64,000 bases of DNA from Puffinus mauretanicus (Eukaryota; Chordata; Aves; Procellariiformes; Procellariidae), in assembly GCA_023333565.1 (NCBI GenBank), contig JAJKFH010002273.1, positions 2,232,001 through 2,296,000 of the forward strand. Reading direction: 5' to 3'. The translations under genes were made by a program, and so were the position numbers. Positions 1-14,132 of this stretch are shown here, in pieces. Within the stretch, counting starts at the first letter, position 1, and each line of letters opens with the position of its first letter. Below the pieces are notes generated by a model. That model saw nothing but the letters and a program-made list of their open reading frames with translations. It was not told the origin of the DNA and searched no databases.

Positions 1-3000
1 AAACAGGGGAAATATAAAGGCAGTCATGACCTAGCTTGTCTCAAAGTTAGCAGTCAGTACTTGTAATGCACATCTATTCAGATGGCCCATTTTCATTCTT
101 AACTTCCCATGTTCCTGTAATATAGGTTAGCTCCTATATTATTTACAAAGTGCTTTACCACAGGAGAAAGAGGCTATGATCCAACCATTCTCTTCAGCCC
201 ACATGGGGAAGACCTTTTACTACTCCTTTCCCTCCCTCACTTGTCTAATATTTAATGTACAGGACAAAGCATTCATTTTCACTAAATGAGAGATGCCATC
301 AGATGTGAAGGCTTCATGCTCAACCAGGATCAGATAATGATATGCTTACTCATGCTTACTACATTAGGAAGTTGTAATAGGACTAGGTGAGGATCAGGTG
401 CTAATTGTTGAAACAGCATCAGATTGCAGTCCATAATTTGGCTCACTCCTTCTGCAGAGCAGCTATTCAGCGCTGATGACTGAATTCTATCCACCTCTGA
501 AAATTCAGGAGGACAAAATAAGAATAGGAACAGAATTTAAAAGGTCCCTAACTGTATGGTTGCATGGCCAGAGGAAAGCCATCAGGTAATTGTCCCTGCA
601 CTCAGTGGTGGCTGGGGTACTGGCTATGCAGGTAGCTCCTAACAATCCCCCATTGTGCTCCTCTCTCATGGGATTTTACTTGGACAGCATTTTCTACTAA
701 TGGATGCTGGTCATGAACAAACAGCTATAAATCACTTTGGCCAAGTTAATCCAAAGACATGTGCCAAATTCTAGTGTCAAACTGTCTAACACGCATTTCC
801 TAATAAATAGAAATGTTTTTTAGCAGAAAATAAGCAACCAGCAACATGGGTTAGGACGAAATCATCCAACCACAAGCACAGACCCAGATGGCTCTGGATT
901 TCGTGGTAGAGTCCAGAGCTCCAGCGACCTGCTGCAGTGAGCTTGGCCCTGAGGAGTATGGAGGGATACACACCCTGGCTGTTCTGCTAAAAAAGGCATA
1001 GGAGCGTAATCAAGTACAAAAACTCTGATGAAAGAGAAATATCCTAAAGATAAAGTGTTTATAGCAAAGATTTTGATGTCACAATTCCATGCAGAAACAA
1101 CATATATATATAAAATACATGTTTTATGTAAAAAATATTTTTAAGACTGTGCTTTCATCATTGACCAATACCTCTAGTTCCCTGAGATCTCATGGTCAGA
1201 TGTAAAGATGCTCTTTATAACCCAGTTACATGACTTATAATATTCAATACTGACAAGAGGCCAGGAGTCCAGCTTAAGGAAGTTTCTAAGAATGTAGAAC
1301 ATGATAACTGTGGGCTGAAATAATTTCGGGGTAGGACAAGTTTTGAAGAAAATTTTCCAAGATTATTATAATAGCAGATGCTTGGAAACATAGACTTTCC
1401 TGTGTTTTTAAGAATTATAAGCCAGGCACCCAACCACGGAGCTGGCCCTGTTTTCCTGGCACCACTGACTAGCAGAAGATAAAAAGCAAAAGGAATGTGG
1501 TAATTTTTTAATTCACAACATTTTTGGGTTTTATATGTTTTATGTTTCAGACACAACAGATTATGGAATCATTATAAATGGAGCCTGCATTTGGGTGGGT
1601 AATGACACATAGAGCAAGCCACATTTCTTTTCAGTTGGAGATTCATTATCAAAGTTTTTCATGGAGTAGGAGACACATTAGAAACATTTTCAGCAAAAAG
1701 GAGGCAGAGGGAAGTATAACTGAGTACCTAAAACTCCTTTAAGCAGGAATATAGTAATTGATAAATCCTTTGGAGCAGGTGGTCTTCTAGCTGATGTAAG
1801 AAATATGAGGTCCCTGGGAGCAATTGCTCCTGGAACATCAACAACTAATTCCCATTCTTCACATGTTCCAAATTCTGCATTCTCTGGAATGCTGCTAATT
1901 GTTTTACTTTGGCTCCGTTCTCAAGAGAAACCTAAATAATTTTATTTCGCTACCAAAATTTATAATCACTGGAACAACTGAATTTTGTATCAGAAAATAC
2001 ATTTTCTGTGTTCTACGTATTGACTATTTTACATGCTTGGGTAATCACATTGAAATTATTTTGAAGGAAATCAGAGAAATACACCATGGTTGAATCACTT
2101 GTGTAATGCACAGATGATTTCATGCTACCCCTGCCTCCCCAGATGAAATTAGTCAGAGCAGGTATGAGGTGTGTGCTGCAAAAGGTGATGTGAGTCAGAG
2201 GACAGAAATGGAAATCAAAAAACCTGGTGCTTGGCCTATGGCTAGTAAATTCATTTCTTCATAGACCTTTTTATTTAGATCATAAGCTCTTTTTGGACAA
2301 AGTCTATCTTGTGCCATGTGTTCATACAGAGCTTTCCACAGTGCTGTCCTTAAATCAGATCTCTGGATGCTATTGAAATACAAATAAAAAAGATGGTGAA
2401 ACACAACATCAGTATTAATGTTATCATAGTTTATTATCGTTTTCTCCTTCTGCATGGCCTGAAAATGTCCTTAACTAAGATTTGGGTATAAAATCCCTCC
2501 ACACTTTTGTGAGAGGACAGCATGAAAAAATCAACCCGTTTTCTACAGGAATAGATTCACCAAACTCAAAGAGCTATGGAAATCAAGATTCAAATAGATG
2601 TTTCTTTTGCTTTCAGCAGTTACCCTAATCCCTCCTGAGCAAAGAAGAGGCATGAACCAACAGGCAATCAAATACGATATGGATAGTTTACTTGATTTAG
2701 TTATTAAAATACCTTTAGCCTTCTAAGAGAATTTTTATTACCAAGATTGCTGATGTTGTTATTTTTCTTTTACAAGCCTATATTGACAAGACATTACCTG
2801 ACAGGCAGCACTTGCAAAAAAATACTAAATTTATAAATCATCTTTAACATGATAGTTTCACACCTTGCTTGGCATAAAAAACACTGTGTTATCATAATAC
2901 TACTCCATCCATTTTAAGACTATTCCATCTGCATTGTACATCACTGCATTATATGCATCATTACACTGTAACTGTAAAAAGGAAAATTAAGGTGTGATAA

Positions 3001-3922
3001 CACATAAACATCTTCATAACAATTTCAAGTTTGTGGATATGTAAGATGCAACTGTCAATTACATCACACATCCAGTTTAAATAATAACCTGCTTTAGGAA
3101 AACAACAAATATTGATCATGTTTGCTTTCCAATTTTTTTTTTTTGTTTTTGCCTCAGGTTTTGGCTAAGTCCCTATTCCAGTTACAGTTAATTGAAACTA
3201 AGTGAAAAAAATCAGCATTTTTCTGCATCTTTTTCTCCCAGAATTTTTGACATCCCAAAATTTTAAGGTCAAAGAAATGCAAAAACTCAGAAGAGGAAAT
3301 CAGTTGCTCAGCTGAGATGATCTGCCAATGCACAGTGACTTGGCTAAAGATCAGAATGGTTAAAAATTGGTCAACTTTTAGCAAATACCTTATTCATTGC
3401 AAGACTGAATTACATTTTTTTTGTCAAGTAAGAGAGAAACACTACTCCAAAGAGAAATCCTATTATTTCCTTTGATTCCTTATCCAAATAATTAATAGTT
3501 CAGGAAAAGTTTGGCCTCTGATTATTTTCTGTGGTATAATATCTGACAGCTGGCTTAGACTGAGAAAATCCTGGTGAAGAAGCTCACTCAGTCTTGAAGT
3601 AACCTCCAAAGGCTCCAAAACATTCAGCAGCCCTCAACTATTCTTCCATTTCCCTTTGCTCAGGGGTGAAGCTGTAGTGGTTACAGTAGATGCACTGCTG
3701 GGGTACACCTGCCTTAATTAACTCCTTAGCTCAGTTATTCTGACCATCTAGTAAGATGGATGAATGTTATACATCACCTCACCACCATCAATTGTTCACC
3801 CCATTAGAGCAGAGCAGAAGAATATAGACAAATGATTTATTCATCAAAAATGAACAGGCTCAGCTGACCGGAAAAATAGTCACAAAACTGGGTCAAATCC
3901 ATCAAAAGATTTCTACTGGATT

Positions 3923-3955
<33 letters not shown>

Positions 3956-6900
3956 AATTGCCTGTAAAAACCAGAAAGCCTGGGACTCACCTTTTGTTAG
4001 TACTCTGGTTGGGACAATCACGGAGGAAATGGGAGGGATCAAAGTTCATTTTGCTCTTCTGCTTGGACCCATATCTGCTGATCTTGGCAGGCCCAAGCCA
4101 CCAGGCTTCATGGTCTCTCACAATACCCCCTGCTACAGCTGTCCTACACGGTGTGAGGTAACATATTTATTGGGGCCCAAGGGAATGAAAATAACTCTCT
4201 CGGCAATGATGAGTGACCCCAGTGATGGAGTTGCTGAAATGTCAGTGCCTCAAGCCTGGAGTCAATGAACTCGGGTCTCCCACTTCTTAACAACCTCAGC
4301 TCCAGGCTGACAAAGCTTCCTACAGCTTTGTCACTGCACCTATATCCATCTCTTTACCTCTGCTGGTTAGCATTAATTAAAGATTCCCCAGAAAGGACCG
4401 AAATATTTGCTCTGAGTCAACGGTGTCTCTCTTCAAAATGTTCACATCGCAGGTCAGCAGACAAAACAGTACATCATTGGTACTCTCCTGTCCCTTACTG
4501 ACTTGTTCGAGTGAGTTAGAGGGCAGGTGGCCTTACAGAACAACACCGAGAACACTTCCCATGCACCCTTATTCCCTTGAACGCCAGGTAGATTGGATTC
4601 TTTTTCAAACTAATTTGTTCACTGGTAATGAGCTGCGATACCGTCACCTAAATATAGAAATAAGTATTCAGTGAAGATTTTAATAAATGCAGGAGTGGAA
4701 AAGAGTGTCTCTTACCTAGCCATAGCTCTTTTGAAAAACTAGAGATCTAATAATGGAAGTTGTTTCTTCTAATGTTTCTAATGAGATAATATTAATAGCT
4801 TTCAATCAAATTAACTGCCTGATGCTGAATATCTGCTAACTCGGATCCCACACTCATTTTTATTCATTTTTTTCAGCAGGACATCTGGTGCATCAACACT
4901 TTAAGGACTGTGTTCCTGAAATAGGGCTAACAAATCCTATTTAGATTGTCATTGCTAAAAAACAGTAAATTCTCAGATGTTTTTCACAGGGCGAGAAAGG
5001 ACTTCAGTTATTTTGACAAAGTATTAAAAGTCTACAAAATGCTGTCCTGTTGGAAGATCATAACAGATTCTGCCAGTCATTTCCTGAAAAATATGGAAAT
5101 TGTTCTCTGTGCTATAAAAATAACTGTAAATGTTCACTGTCTTTCTGTTCCTACGAACATTTTTGCAAAATGTTTCCGAGCTCTACAGTATCATTTTGGA
5201 AATGGTCACAAGTTTGGACAAGTCTGGCTGCGCAGGCTAGAAGAGACTGGAAGTGAGACATGAGAAATTATGTTGATGGTGCTAGACTGTCAATGCTGAA
5301 GAATGACAAAAGTAAAGATAAATGAATTGTGGTTCATGGCTCGTCTTTTTTCTTCAGCTGAGTCCCAGATCAGACAGATGTTCATCCCAAATCCACGTAT
5401 CGCTAAAGGCCAGTATTTAAAGTATGTGGGGTTCACAGCATTATGAAGATGGCAAAAAAATTTACCAGGTATTTATGTGCTTTTCTGAGTGAGAATGGAC
5501 ACAAGCATGTAATCTACTGTTTGTAAACACTTTGTGAACTTATTGTCTAAATCTTTAAACTGGCATGTCATTCTGTTTCTTGCAGTTCTACAACTTAATA
5601 TCTTGACAAAACAACTCATTTCTTTTCTTCGCCTACCCGAAGAAGTTTGCCCTATAATGTTTTCTAACTTTTTTTATTCACACTTTCTCCCTTTCATTTT
5701 GATGTTGCTTAATAACTTAAGAACCATAAATCAAGTAATTTCTTATGTGCTTTTACTCAGAAGTTTTAAATCAGGATCAGTGTCTTATTATGATAGCCAC
5801 TTGTGAAAAGATGGACAGCTATAGGAACTGTTCCCCCAAAATTTCACTGATTTATGATACGTTTAAGAAAAAGTAAGGAGAACAAAAGGAGTACAACTGT
5901 AACAGCAATGTTAACTATGCAGTTGCTTCAGCCAGTTAGTCCCATTTTGATCAGCTTGGTTTTCCCCCCTTGTTATTCACCAGTTCCTATTCCCTCTACT
6001 CTCCAAATATATCAGCACATTTCCTTCTTGATCCTTGTTTCAAAGAAGGAAAACAAACAAACAAACAAAAAAACCAAACCATGAAACATCTGGATAGTCT
6101 TCTGTATAGGTTTAAACATCTAGGTAATTTCTAATTCCCTAATAAAGCTGGGAAAACCATACTCAGCAAAACTTTATTTTCTCTGTGAATAACGGATTCT
6201 TTGATCAAAATGAAAAAGTGGTAACAAGAAAACCTTATGTCTTTATATCATTTCCACTCAAGAGACTGAAGTCCAGAATGTGTAAGTTTGACAAACAATG
6301 GTATTCATTTCTGCATAAACCCCTCATATTTATAATCTCAAGATAACCTTATATTCTTCATAAATTGTTAAAGCCTTAATTTTGTAAGTCAAATTCTGAC
6401 ATAATTGAGCTGGTTTTGAGAGGAGAAAATTCCTCAGCAAGACTTCTTCCCTAATTTTTAGCTCACAATAAGACTTCTCCCTGGTTGAAGAGACTTCATA
6501 CTGGAACAAAAATCAGCTTGGCACAGTCTTCAAGGCATTCACACTCTCACCTAACTGGCAACTGCATTCTGTTCCTACACTCCCTGTGTATCAACAGACT
6601 CTGTTGTGTAATATTGTGCAAGTTTTTATTTCCATATATATAGGCCCTGATTCTGCAATCAGATCCATTTGGACAAAAGCCTTTTGTCTGTGGAGAATAT
6701 TCATGATTTCAAAGTATGGCCATCTATTCTGAGATTTTAAAACCAAGGCTGCATGACAATAATCGTTTTTTCTCACAATAGAAATGCTATACAATGCTTA
6801 TTGCTTATTGTACATCACTACTGTAGATGTTGTGGCCGAGTTGTGGTTTTATTTTGTACAAAAAAGTATACGTCAAGAGACTTGTTACACTGTGTGAAAA

Positions 6901-6965
6901 CAAATATTGCAGATAGCTGAAAAGTGCAAATGCTCCATACCAAGAAACCACTGATCACATCTGGT
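1..6965. other. Intergenic DNA, no gene recognised
   Basis: AT-rich unique sequence. Only the CT/CA repeat near 3.9 kb and a perfect 14-bp palindrome (ggagcaattgctcc, 1817-1830) stand out. All open frames are short, overlapping and without recognisable domains. Confidence 0.6.
3923..3955. repeat. CT/CA compound dinucleotide repeat
   Basis: About six CT units followed directly by about ten CA units. Confidence 0.96.
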
Positions 6966-7005
6966 TGTATTGTATTGTATTGTATTGTATTGTATTGTAT
7001 TGTAT
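6966..7005. repeat. TGTAT pentanucleotide microsatellite, 8 units
   Basis: Eight perfect tandem copies of TGTAT. The cyclic Cys-Ile-Val-Leu-Tyr translations in the overlapping frames come only from this repeat. Confidence 0.97.
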
Positions 7006-10000
7006 TCTACCCAGCAGAAGCAGACGTAGATGTCAAAAGTTTTACGTTATTTCTTGTTCTAACAATTATCATTATTCCCTTCCTCCCTTCCATATACATA
7101 CATATATGCCCTATTTCTGGGTTTGGGTTTGGAGTTTTTTTTTTTGACAGCTGTATGGTGAATTAACACAGACCTAGTGTGTGGACATCATGCAGCTCTA
7201 GTGTTGCATAATCTCCCTCTCCCAGGTGGTATTAATAATCATTAGTCTGTTGTATTGAATAACAAAAGAAAATCCATAAAGGATTAATCAGAGAAATTAA
7301 GTTTGGGGTTGATTTCCGAGTAAATCGTAATCTATACTGAAAATGCTTCATCCAAAGATAATTGGCAATTTTTTTTTTTTAATGAAGTGAGAAACTGAAT
7401 GACCATGAACAATAAGAGTATTGTCTAGCTTCGTCATCAAATGGTTCTCTTCTGGTCAAGATGGCGGCCTTTATCAGTCAAGCTCTCTGAAGTTCCAGTT
7501 TGCATCTGTCTGCACATTGTGCATAGCACTGAAAGGAAAGAGGAAGCTTGCACATGTGAGTGTATTTCTCATTACCCTCCCAAGAGCATTTTAGCTTTAT
7601 CTTGTAGCTGTGCTAAATGAGCAAGGGCTGCAAGAGGAACATAACTTATTGCTTAAAGCAGAAATATGTCCAATTTCACATCTGCAAGCACCTCCTTTTT
7701 CATAACCAACCAAAATAAGGACGTAGCTCATCGTTTGTAGAATCTACTAATATAGTCAGAGATTCAGACTTACTGTAAGCAAAAGAATAAGGTTTTTTCC
7801 ACATTCCTTTCAACTGATTGAGCAGCAGAGTCTCTTGGTTCAGCACGTGTAGAGAGAAATCATTTTGAAACATAGCATGGGAGTTTTCACAAATAATGTA
7901 AGTCACAGAGGCAAAGGTAGGAAGAATTATTCTGTTTCGGTTGTTAAGTGCTGCCATTCAGCAGAAAAGATCTTAGCAAATTATTACTAAAATGATGGAA
8001 AAATTAATAAATTCTTCTTTCAGATTTCAAAACCTATGTTGGAAAAACAGGCACTGATTCACAAGGGTGTGTCAGTAGATTCAATCTTTATCATCTGATT
8101 TAGTCCATTCTAATCAACAAAGCACTTCAGCATACGGCTGATTTGAAGGCTTTGCCCAACTCAGCTAGAATCAACAGAACATACCTCATGCGTAAGGATA
8201 TTAGTGAGGGGAGGCGGACTTAAGCATGCACTTAAATGGCCTTACTGAATCAGGGTGTAGACAATTTGATCTGCGCAGGCGAGCCTCAGTAAGCATGAAA
8301 TCTCACTGAGGTTTTCTATGAGTAGACTGCAAAATTGTGTTCCATTTAGTAGATGGACAAAAATATGCAGTTTCACACAGCTTTTAGATAACAAAGAAAA
8401 AAATAACAGAGCACAACAGACATAAAAACTGTATGCTTTATGCAGTTATATATATATTTTTAAATATTGCATATAAATGCAAGCAGTGTTACATCTGCTG
8501 GCAGAAATGTGGTTATTAAAGCCACCCACCAAAGGAACTTAAGGAAAGTTAGGTGATGAATTGCAAGCAGCTGCATCTTTACTGCACAGTCAGGATTTTA
8601 TAATAAGCCTGAAGGTAATGTTTCTCTGCATAATTTTCTTTCTCAGCTAAAAAAGAAGGTCTTTCTTGGGAAAACCTCAAGAATATGAACTAAAGACTAG
8701 GTCCCATGGGGAATTAAAAGAGGTTTAGGCATCTAAAGTATCAATTAGATGCCTAATTTAGATCCTCAAAAACCACACCTAACCCTAATAGCACTGCAAA
8801 ACCATGCAACCCAAACTTCCCTAGAAGAACCTCCTAAGTGCCTTAACGTGAGACAGCAGCCTGCCACCTTAACCATTTGGCCTGATGGTCAGGACATGTG
8901 CACATGCTTAAACATAACTTCTGTAAACGTAAAATCTGACAGACATCAGAGCAGCTCCCACAAAAGGTAATGAGCGTGCAAAACCTCAGCCTAGGCTGGC
9001 TACCCCACAGAGTGCTAATTAGGGCACTCTCCTGGGAGGTTTGGGTTCAAATCCTCTCAGATAAAGGATGCTGAACAGCATCCTGAGTGTCCTTATCAGC
9101 CAGTGAATGCACAAAAAGAGCACCCATGCCAGTGTTTCACAATATAGTCCTAATCCCTCATTGGTTTTGGAAAGAATAGACTTTCACCCAATCTCTAGGG
9201 AATGTTTTAAGGGTATGAAGGGGAAGAAAAGGCTGCATATTAGTTATGTCCTATCCAAGAGCAGTAGTTCCTAGTAATTTCTGTAAATCCTGCGTTTTTA
9301 CAGCACCCAAAGCTCTGCATGAACAGTATATGGAGCCTATGCACTGCTTTGGTATTCTGCAAGACTTTTCCATATTTAACTATGATAACACTCTAATCTT
9401 CTTTGTGTGGCTGAACTTTTTCCAAAATATTTCTAAATTATTCCTTTGGCCATAATTCAGGCAAACTAAATATGTCCAGAGAGTCATCAAAGTATCACAG
9501 TGTTTCAGCCTGTTTAAATATTTTAAAATGTACATTACAAAATAATTGTTCAGGGCCATATTAACACCAAAATTATTATGTATAGAGAGAGCTTTTATTT
9601 TCTAAGTGGTATTTATGTGAAAATGTTAAGTATCAGAGAGAAAATAAAAAGCAGATAGATTCAACAAGTGAAACATATTAAGATATTCACTATCCTAGGC
9701 ACTCTTTTGGCAGATCAATTTGTGCAGCTCCAAGAAAGGCACAAATGTTCTCTGTCCACACTGCGCAGTAGGTGTTGCTGCATGGTAAACCCTGCGATCC
9801 TCATTCCTGGATGAGGACCTGATGGCCAGATCCTGGTTGCATGTCAGGAAGAAAGGTGAAAATACAGCTGCCCCCTTCATGTCCAGATTTGTTTCAGAAG
9901 GAAACATTCGGTTGTTCCAATAACTAACATGGTTAGTTTATCAGAGAGCCAGGATAAAGGCACAGATCAGACCTGCTCTTTCTTCTGGACATACAGCACC

Positions 10001-12784
10001 ACTGAGTATCCTTTCATCATTCAGTTACTAATTTCATCTAGGTTTATATGTCTATTTGCACAAGTAGCTGTGCAGTCTCACCAAAATGGAAACGAGTTAC
10101 AGAAAGCCATTTTCTCCTGTAGCTATAGGGGAAACTGTTCCTATGCAAATAGCATCCAGAGCAGTCCATTAGTCTTCAAGGTATACCAAAAACCCAATTA
10201 AGGGTACAATGGGAATAGGTTGTTAAAAAAGTATTCCAGGAGGTTTCTGCAGTATTACAATTGTTCTATATGTTGGTGACAAAGTTTGCTTGCCTATTAA
10301 TGCTAAATGCTGTAAGACTATTTTAAAAATACTCACAAAGGAACTGTTAAGTGTTTTTAAATTGTGCCTTGCTCAGGTGGTAAAGGATGCTGCCTTTGGT
10401 TTTGGACTTAAAAATCTTTGGCTGGTAAAATAAAGAAGATATACAAGTGTCGCAGAGGTAGATAGGAAAATTCATTACCGAGTTAATTGCTAATTAGTCA
10501 CAGAAACCTGACAGCATTTGAGCTCCTCTTTCTGAAAGTGACTCTGAACAGAAAGTCTTTTATTCCATTCATCAGTATTTCAGACAGGCGCCGCGTCCCA
10601 GCATGCACCAGCAGAAGGGTTGGCTCTGCCCACCTCTCTGTCACGGTCCTGGCCAGGACCTTTCAACAGGCCAGCGGGGGTTCGTGCCAAAAGTGAGGCA
10701 CTCTATGGGTGCTATGCACCAGCTGCCACAAGGCCGTCCCCGCCTATTTCTTAAATGTGAACCTCCTGTGAAAATACCTTTGGGTCCCGGGAAGGACACT
10801 GCTCTCTTAAGCTACTTCTGCAGCTGCCTCTCTCTCGCCCAGTGACAGAAATCACCATGTCCCCTTCCAGAAGGGACAGCAAACACTGCCACCCGCAGAG
10901 CAGTGCTTCACATGTGCCCAGCTTGGAGGGATGCCTCCTCCAGGCAGCCAAGCGGACATGCTTCATTGCTGTGATGCTCAAGAAGATGCCCAAGGAAATG
11001 TACCTGACTGCCTAGCAACAGAGCGTACTTGGTTTGACAATCAGCAACAGGTTTTGCAGGAGAAATATCCTTTCAGCAGATAGTACTAAACTTTCAGTTT
11101 AATACAAGAAATAACTCATTCACTCAAACCTGTTTTCTCAGAGTCGTTTGTTGATATGAATAACACTAATCCCATCTGCCACCTGCTACACCACTGCATT
11201 TTACCCTTGTGTGAACTCAGTTAAATGTCATGTACCTGGTAATGTAGTAGGCACACCAGTTGCCACCAGCTTCATGTTCCAGTGCCTTCCTCCAGCAAAT
11301 AGCAGCATGAGGACTCTACAATGCAGCCACTGCAAAAGAACATATGGTATACACTCAATCATGGGTATGGTTGGACTCTTACATAGCCATTCACTGCACT
11401 TATATTAATCAAGTTGCATAAGGGGAAATTCCAGTTGCCAGTAAGTCAACAAAAGTTAGATCAGATGCAAAAGACCAGAAGGAATACATTGCATATTTTC
11501 AGACTCTTAGGATAGTTGCATATTCTAATTTTTGCACTTTCATGTCATTCCTTATCTCTGCAGTCAAACTAAAGAAGAGTATTTTGTTGACAAAATGGTT
11601 TCAAAGTCTGTGCTAATAGCCTAAGCTCTTCTCTCCTTCTCTTCCAGGTGGTTGCTTCTGTTTCATGTGGTGCAGCGTGCTGCTGTTGTATTTGTCTAAC
11701 AGGGCAGCTTCAAATGCCTAATGCTTTCAGTGTGTTAGTCAATTCTTCCTTTGTTTCACCATACACACAGATACATTGCCAAGGAAATGGAAATTTAAAC
11801 AAGTCACAGAATTTCTGAAATATAGATGACATAAAAAGCCACTTGCTAAAGTAAATCATACCCTGGCAACTTAATGTCTTGCAGTAATGAGAAAATTCAA
11901 AGTTATTCCTAGTGACAATTGATCATACTACTACAGTCGTCATGAGAAACACTAGATAAAATGGAAAAAAGTATCATGTCCATTAGCAGAGAAAATATGT
12001 CTGAAAGCAAGTATAGCAGAAGATACCCTAAATAAACTGACTGAACCTTTTAGTGGCATAAACCCAAGTCAGATTTGATCCTAAAATTAGGTTGTTTATG
12101 ATGCTTGCGACTTCTGAAAACATTTAGCTTAAAACCTTAAACATCCAGCCTATTTCCCTCCTTTGCTCGCAAACAGATTTGTTCTGCTCGGATATGCCAA
12201 CATGAAAGAAAAATGGTGTAGAAGGCAGCCACAAACAAAAGAAAATCTTCGCACTCCATGGTGTTCTCGCAGCTGAAGACAGAAGAAAGGTGTCATGAAT
12301 AAAGAAAGGAATCAGCAGAATTATTTTCTGCATATACTTTTCATGCAGCATATGCTTTTCATCTGAAAGCCCTATGGTGTCTTTAATAGTGTTAACATCA
12401 TTTTTTTCAATAAGATTTTCAGACTCACACTGCTCTTTCCTAAAGTGCAGCAACTGAGGAGGATGAGCAGCACAAAAGGAAGCAGAACTGAACTGCCATT
12501 GAAGAAAAAATAGTATAGAGACATAATGCCTGTTTGACACCAAACAAGACTACTTTCTCCCTTGCTGAATTAGGTCACTTGTGACTGGATCAACTGGCAT
12601 CTGACCCCACCGTCCTGGCAGGATGTCAGAGCACCAAAACAGGCAGGAATAGCTTTGATCGTGGGAATGGGCTAAGTGCACATGTGGTGAACATACACAG
12701 ATTGTCCAGGTCCATGCTTCAAGTCCATGTCATGTAACCCGCATCACATATGGATAATATTATTTAATGTTTGCATCACTTTAA
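7006..12784. other. Intergenic DNA, possible SINE remnant near 9.0 kb
   Basis: AT-rich sequence with a GC-richer section at about 10570-10990 that resembles no family I can name. A 139-codon minus-strand open frame at 12124-12543 has no recognisable domain. A perfect YY1-type motif AAGATGGCGGC lies at 7458-7468. Confidence 0.55.
8990..9070 (+). mobile_element. Possible tRNA-derived SINE remnant
   Basis: The segment gggttcaaatcctctcag contains GGTTCAAATCC (9044-9054), a good match to the pol III B box. It is flanked by gagg and cctc, which could form a T-arm stem. The preceding ttagggcactctcctggg resembles the body of ancient amniote tRNA-derived SINEs as I remember them. No convincing A box is present, and the element's limits are guesses. 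It is not an intact tRNA gene. Confidence 0.35.
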
Positions 12785-12868
12785 GGATAGGATAGGACAG
12801 GACAGGACAGGCAGGATAGGATAGGATAGGATAGGATAGGATAGGATAGGATAGGATAGGATAGGATA
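12785..12868. repeat. GGATA pentanucleotide microsatellite
   Basis: About 84 bp of tandem GGATA units. Near its start several units are GGACA instead, and there is one phase slip (ggcaggata near 12811). The long pure stretch of identical units at the right end suggests recent expansion. Confidence 0.95.
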
Positions 12869-14093
12869 CAAAGGTAGGCAGACAAAAAGGTAGGCAGAGA
12901 TACTTAAAAAAACCTCTCAACTGTAGCTAAATCCCACCCTGGCCATTTTGAGGAAATCAGTGAACATTGTACTTACTGATGCAGGGCAGGGGGGAAGAAG
13001 ACAAAAACCTGTAGGTCAGACAGTGTGTCAGAAATAGGTCTCCAGTTAGGAGTAACTGGAAACCACACCTCAGCGGCAACCAAACCCCAAGGCGGCAGCA
13101 CCGCTGCCAGCCACCTGTGTCCCTCACCCCAGCTATGGCCCACCATGTTGCTGCACTTCTCTGGCTATTGCAAAGACTTCAGTTTCTACTCCTCCTAGCA
13201 GCTCTAGCTCTTGCATTCCCACTGCAGTGCTACAGCAGGGACAGAGACTAACGAAAAGTTTCACGGGGGATTAAATGCATAACTGACATTTATTATTGTT
13301 ATCATATTTCCCTATGGCAGTCACCTGTCAGGGCCTGGGTCCGCTGTGCCATAATCTGAATAGACATAAAGAAAAAGTTGGCCAGGGACCTTCTGTTGAA
13401 AATACAATTTTGATTAAGATTATTTTATACTTAAATCTTATTTAGAGGCAGTAAAATTAGGTTTAAACCAGAAAGTCTTGTACATGCTCAAGCAAAGTTA
13501 AAACCAGAGAGTTCCCACTGCAGAATTGAAATCTCCTCATGTGACATGAATGTCACACCACAAGAGAGCAGAGCAGGAAAACACACATTTAAAATTATTT
13601 TGTGAAAAGATTTTTCATGAAACAGGTTATATAAAGAGCAAACCTGAAGACCTGTAATAATTTATTTTATCTGTAGGCCTCTTAATGCAGAATCTTAGAC
13701 CCCTTGATTCAGCAAATCCTATATATAAATTGAAACTCTTTCAGTGTATTCCTGAATTTTGTCTACATTGACTACACATATATGTGTTTTGTTCTTCACA
13801 ATCTATAATCTCTCTTTTACTGAGATTACAGGAAAATGAAGTTCCAATCTTGTTAAGTATAAATATGCCTGTGCCATAAGAAATTTATCATTTTTATGAT
13901 TTCTCCAAGAGACAAAACATTATAATGAGAAAGTCTTTCATCTAGATCTGCCCTGAAACTGCAAAGTTTATATCACAATTTTGAACTGAAGCCTAATTTC
14001 TGTAAACATTATGACCAACCAGGCATCATTTCTAACACATTATGATTTGGAGATCGTTCATGAGCTGCAATAGTGGCAACCATGGACCACTCT

Positions 14094-14132
14094 GTGTATG
14101 TGTGTATGTTGTGTGTGTTTGTGTGTATGTTG
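14094..14132. repeat. Impure TG/TATG microsatellite
   Basis: Runs of tgtg interrupted by tatg and ttg, for example gtgtatgtgtgtatgttg. Confidence 0.8.

Noticed and set aside
6924..7166. Two plus-strand frames with repeated Cys-Ile-Val-Leu-Tyr
   Set aside because: These are translations of the TGTAT microsatellite.
12124..12543. Longest open frame in the window (139 codons, minus strand)
   Set aside because: No recognisable domain and no gene context. Its length is within what chance gives in 64 kb read in six frames.
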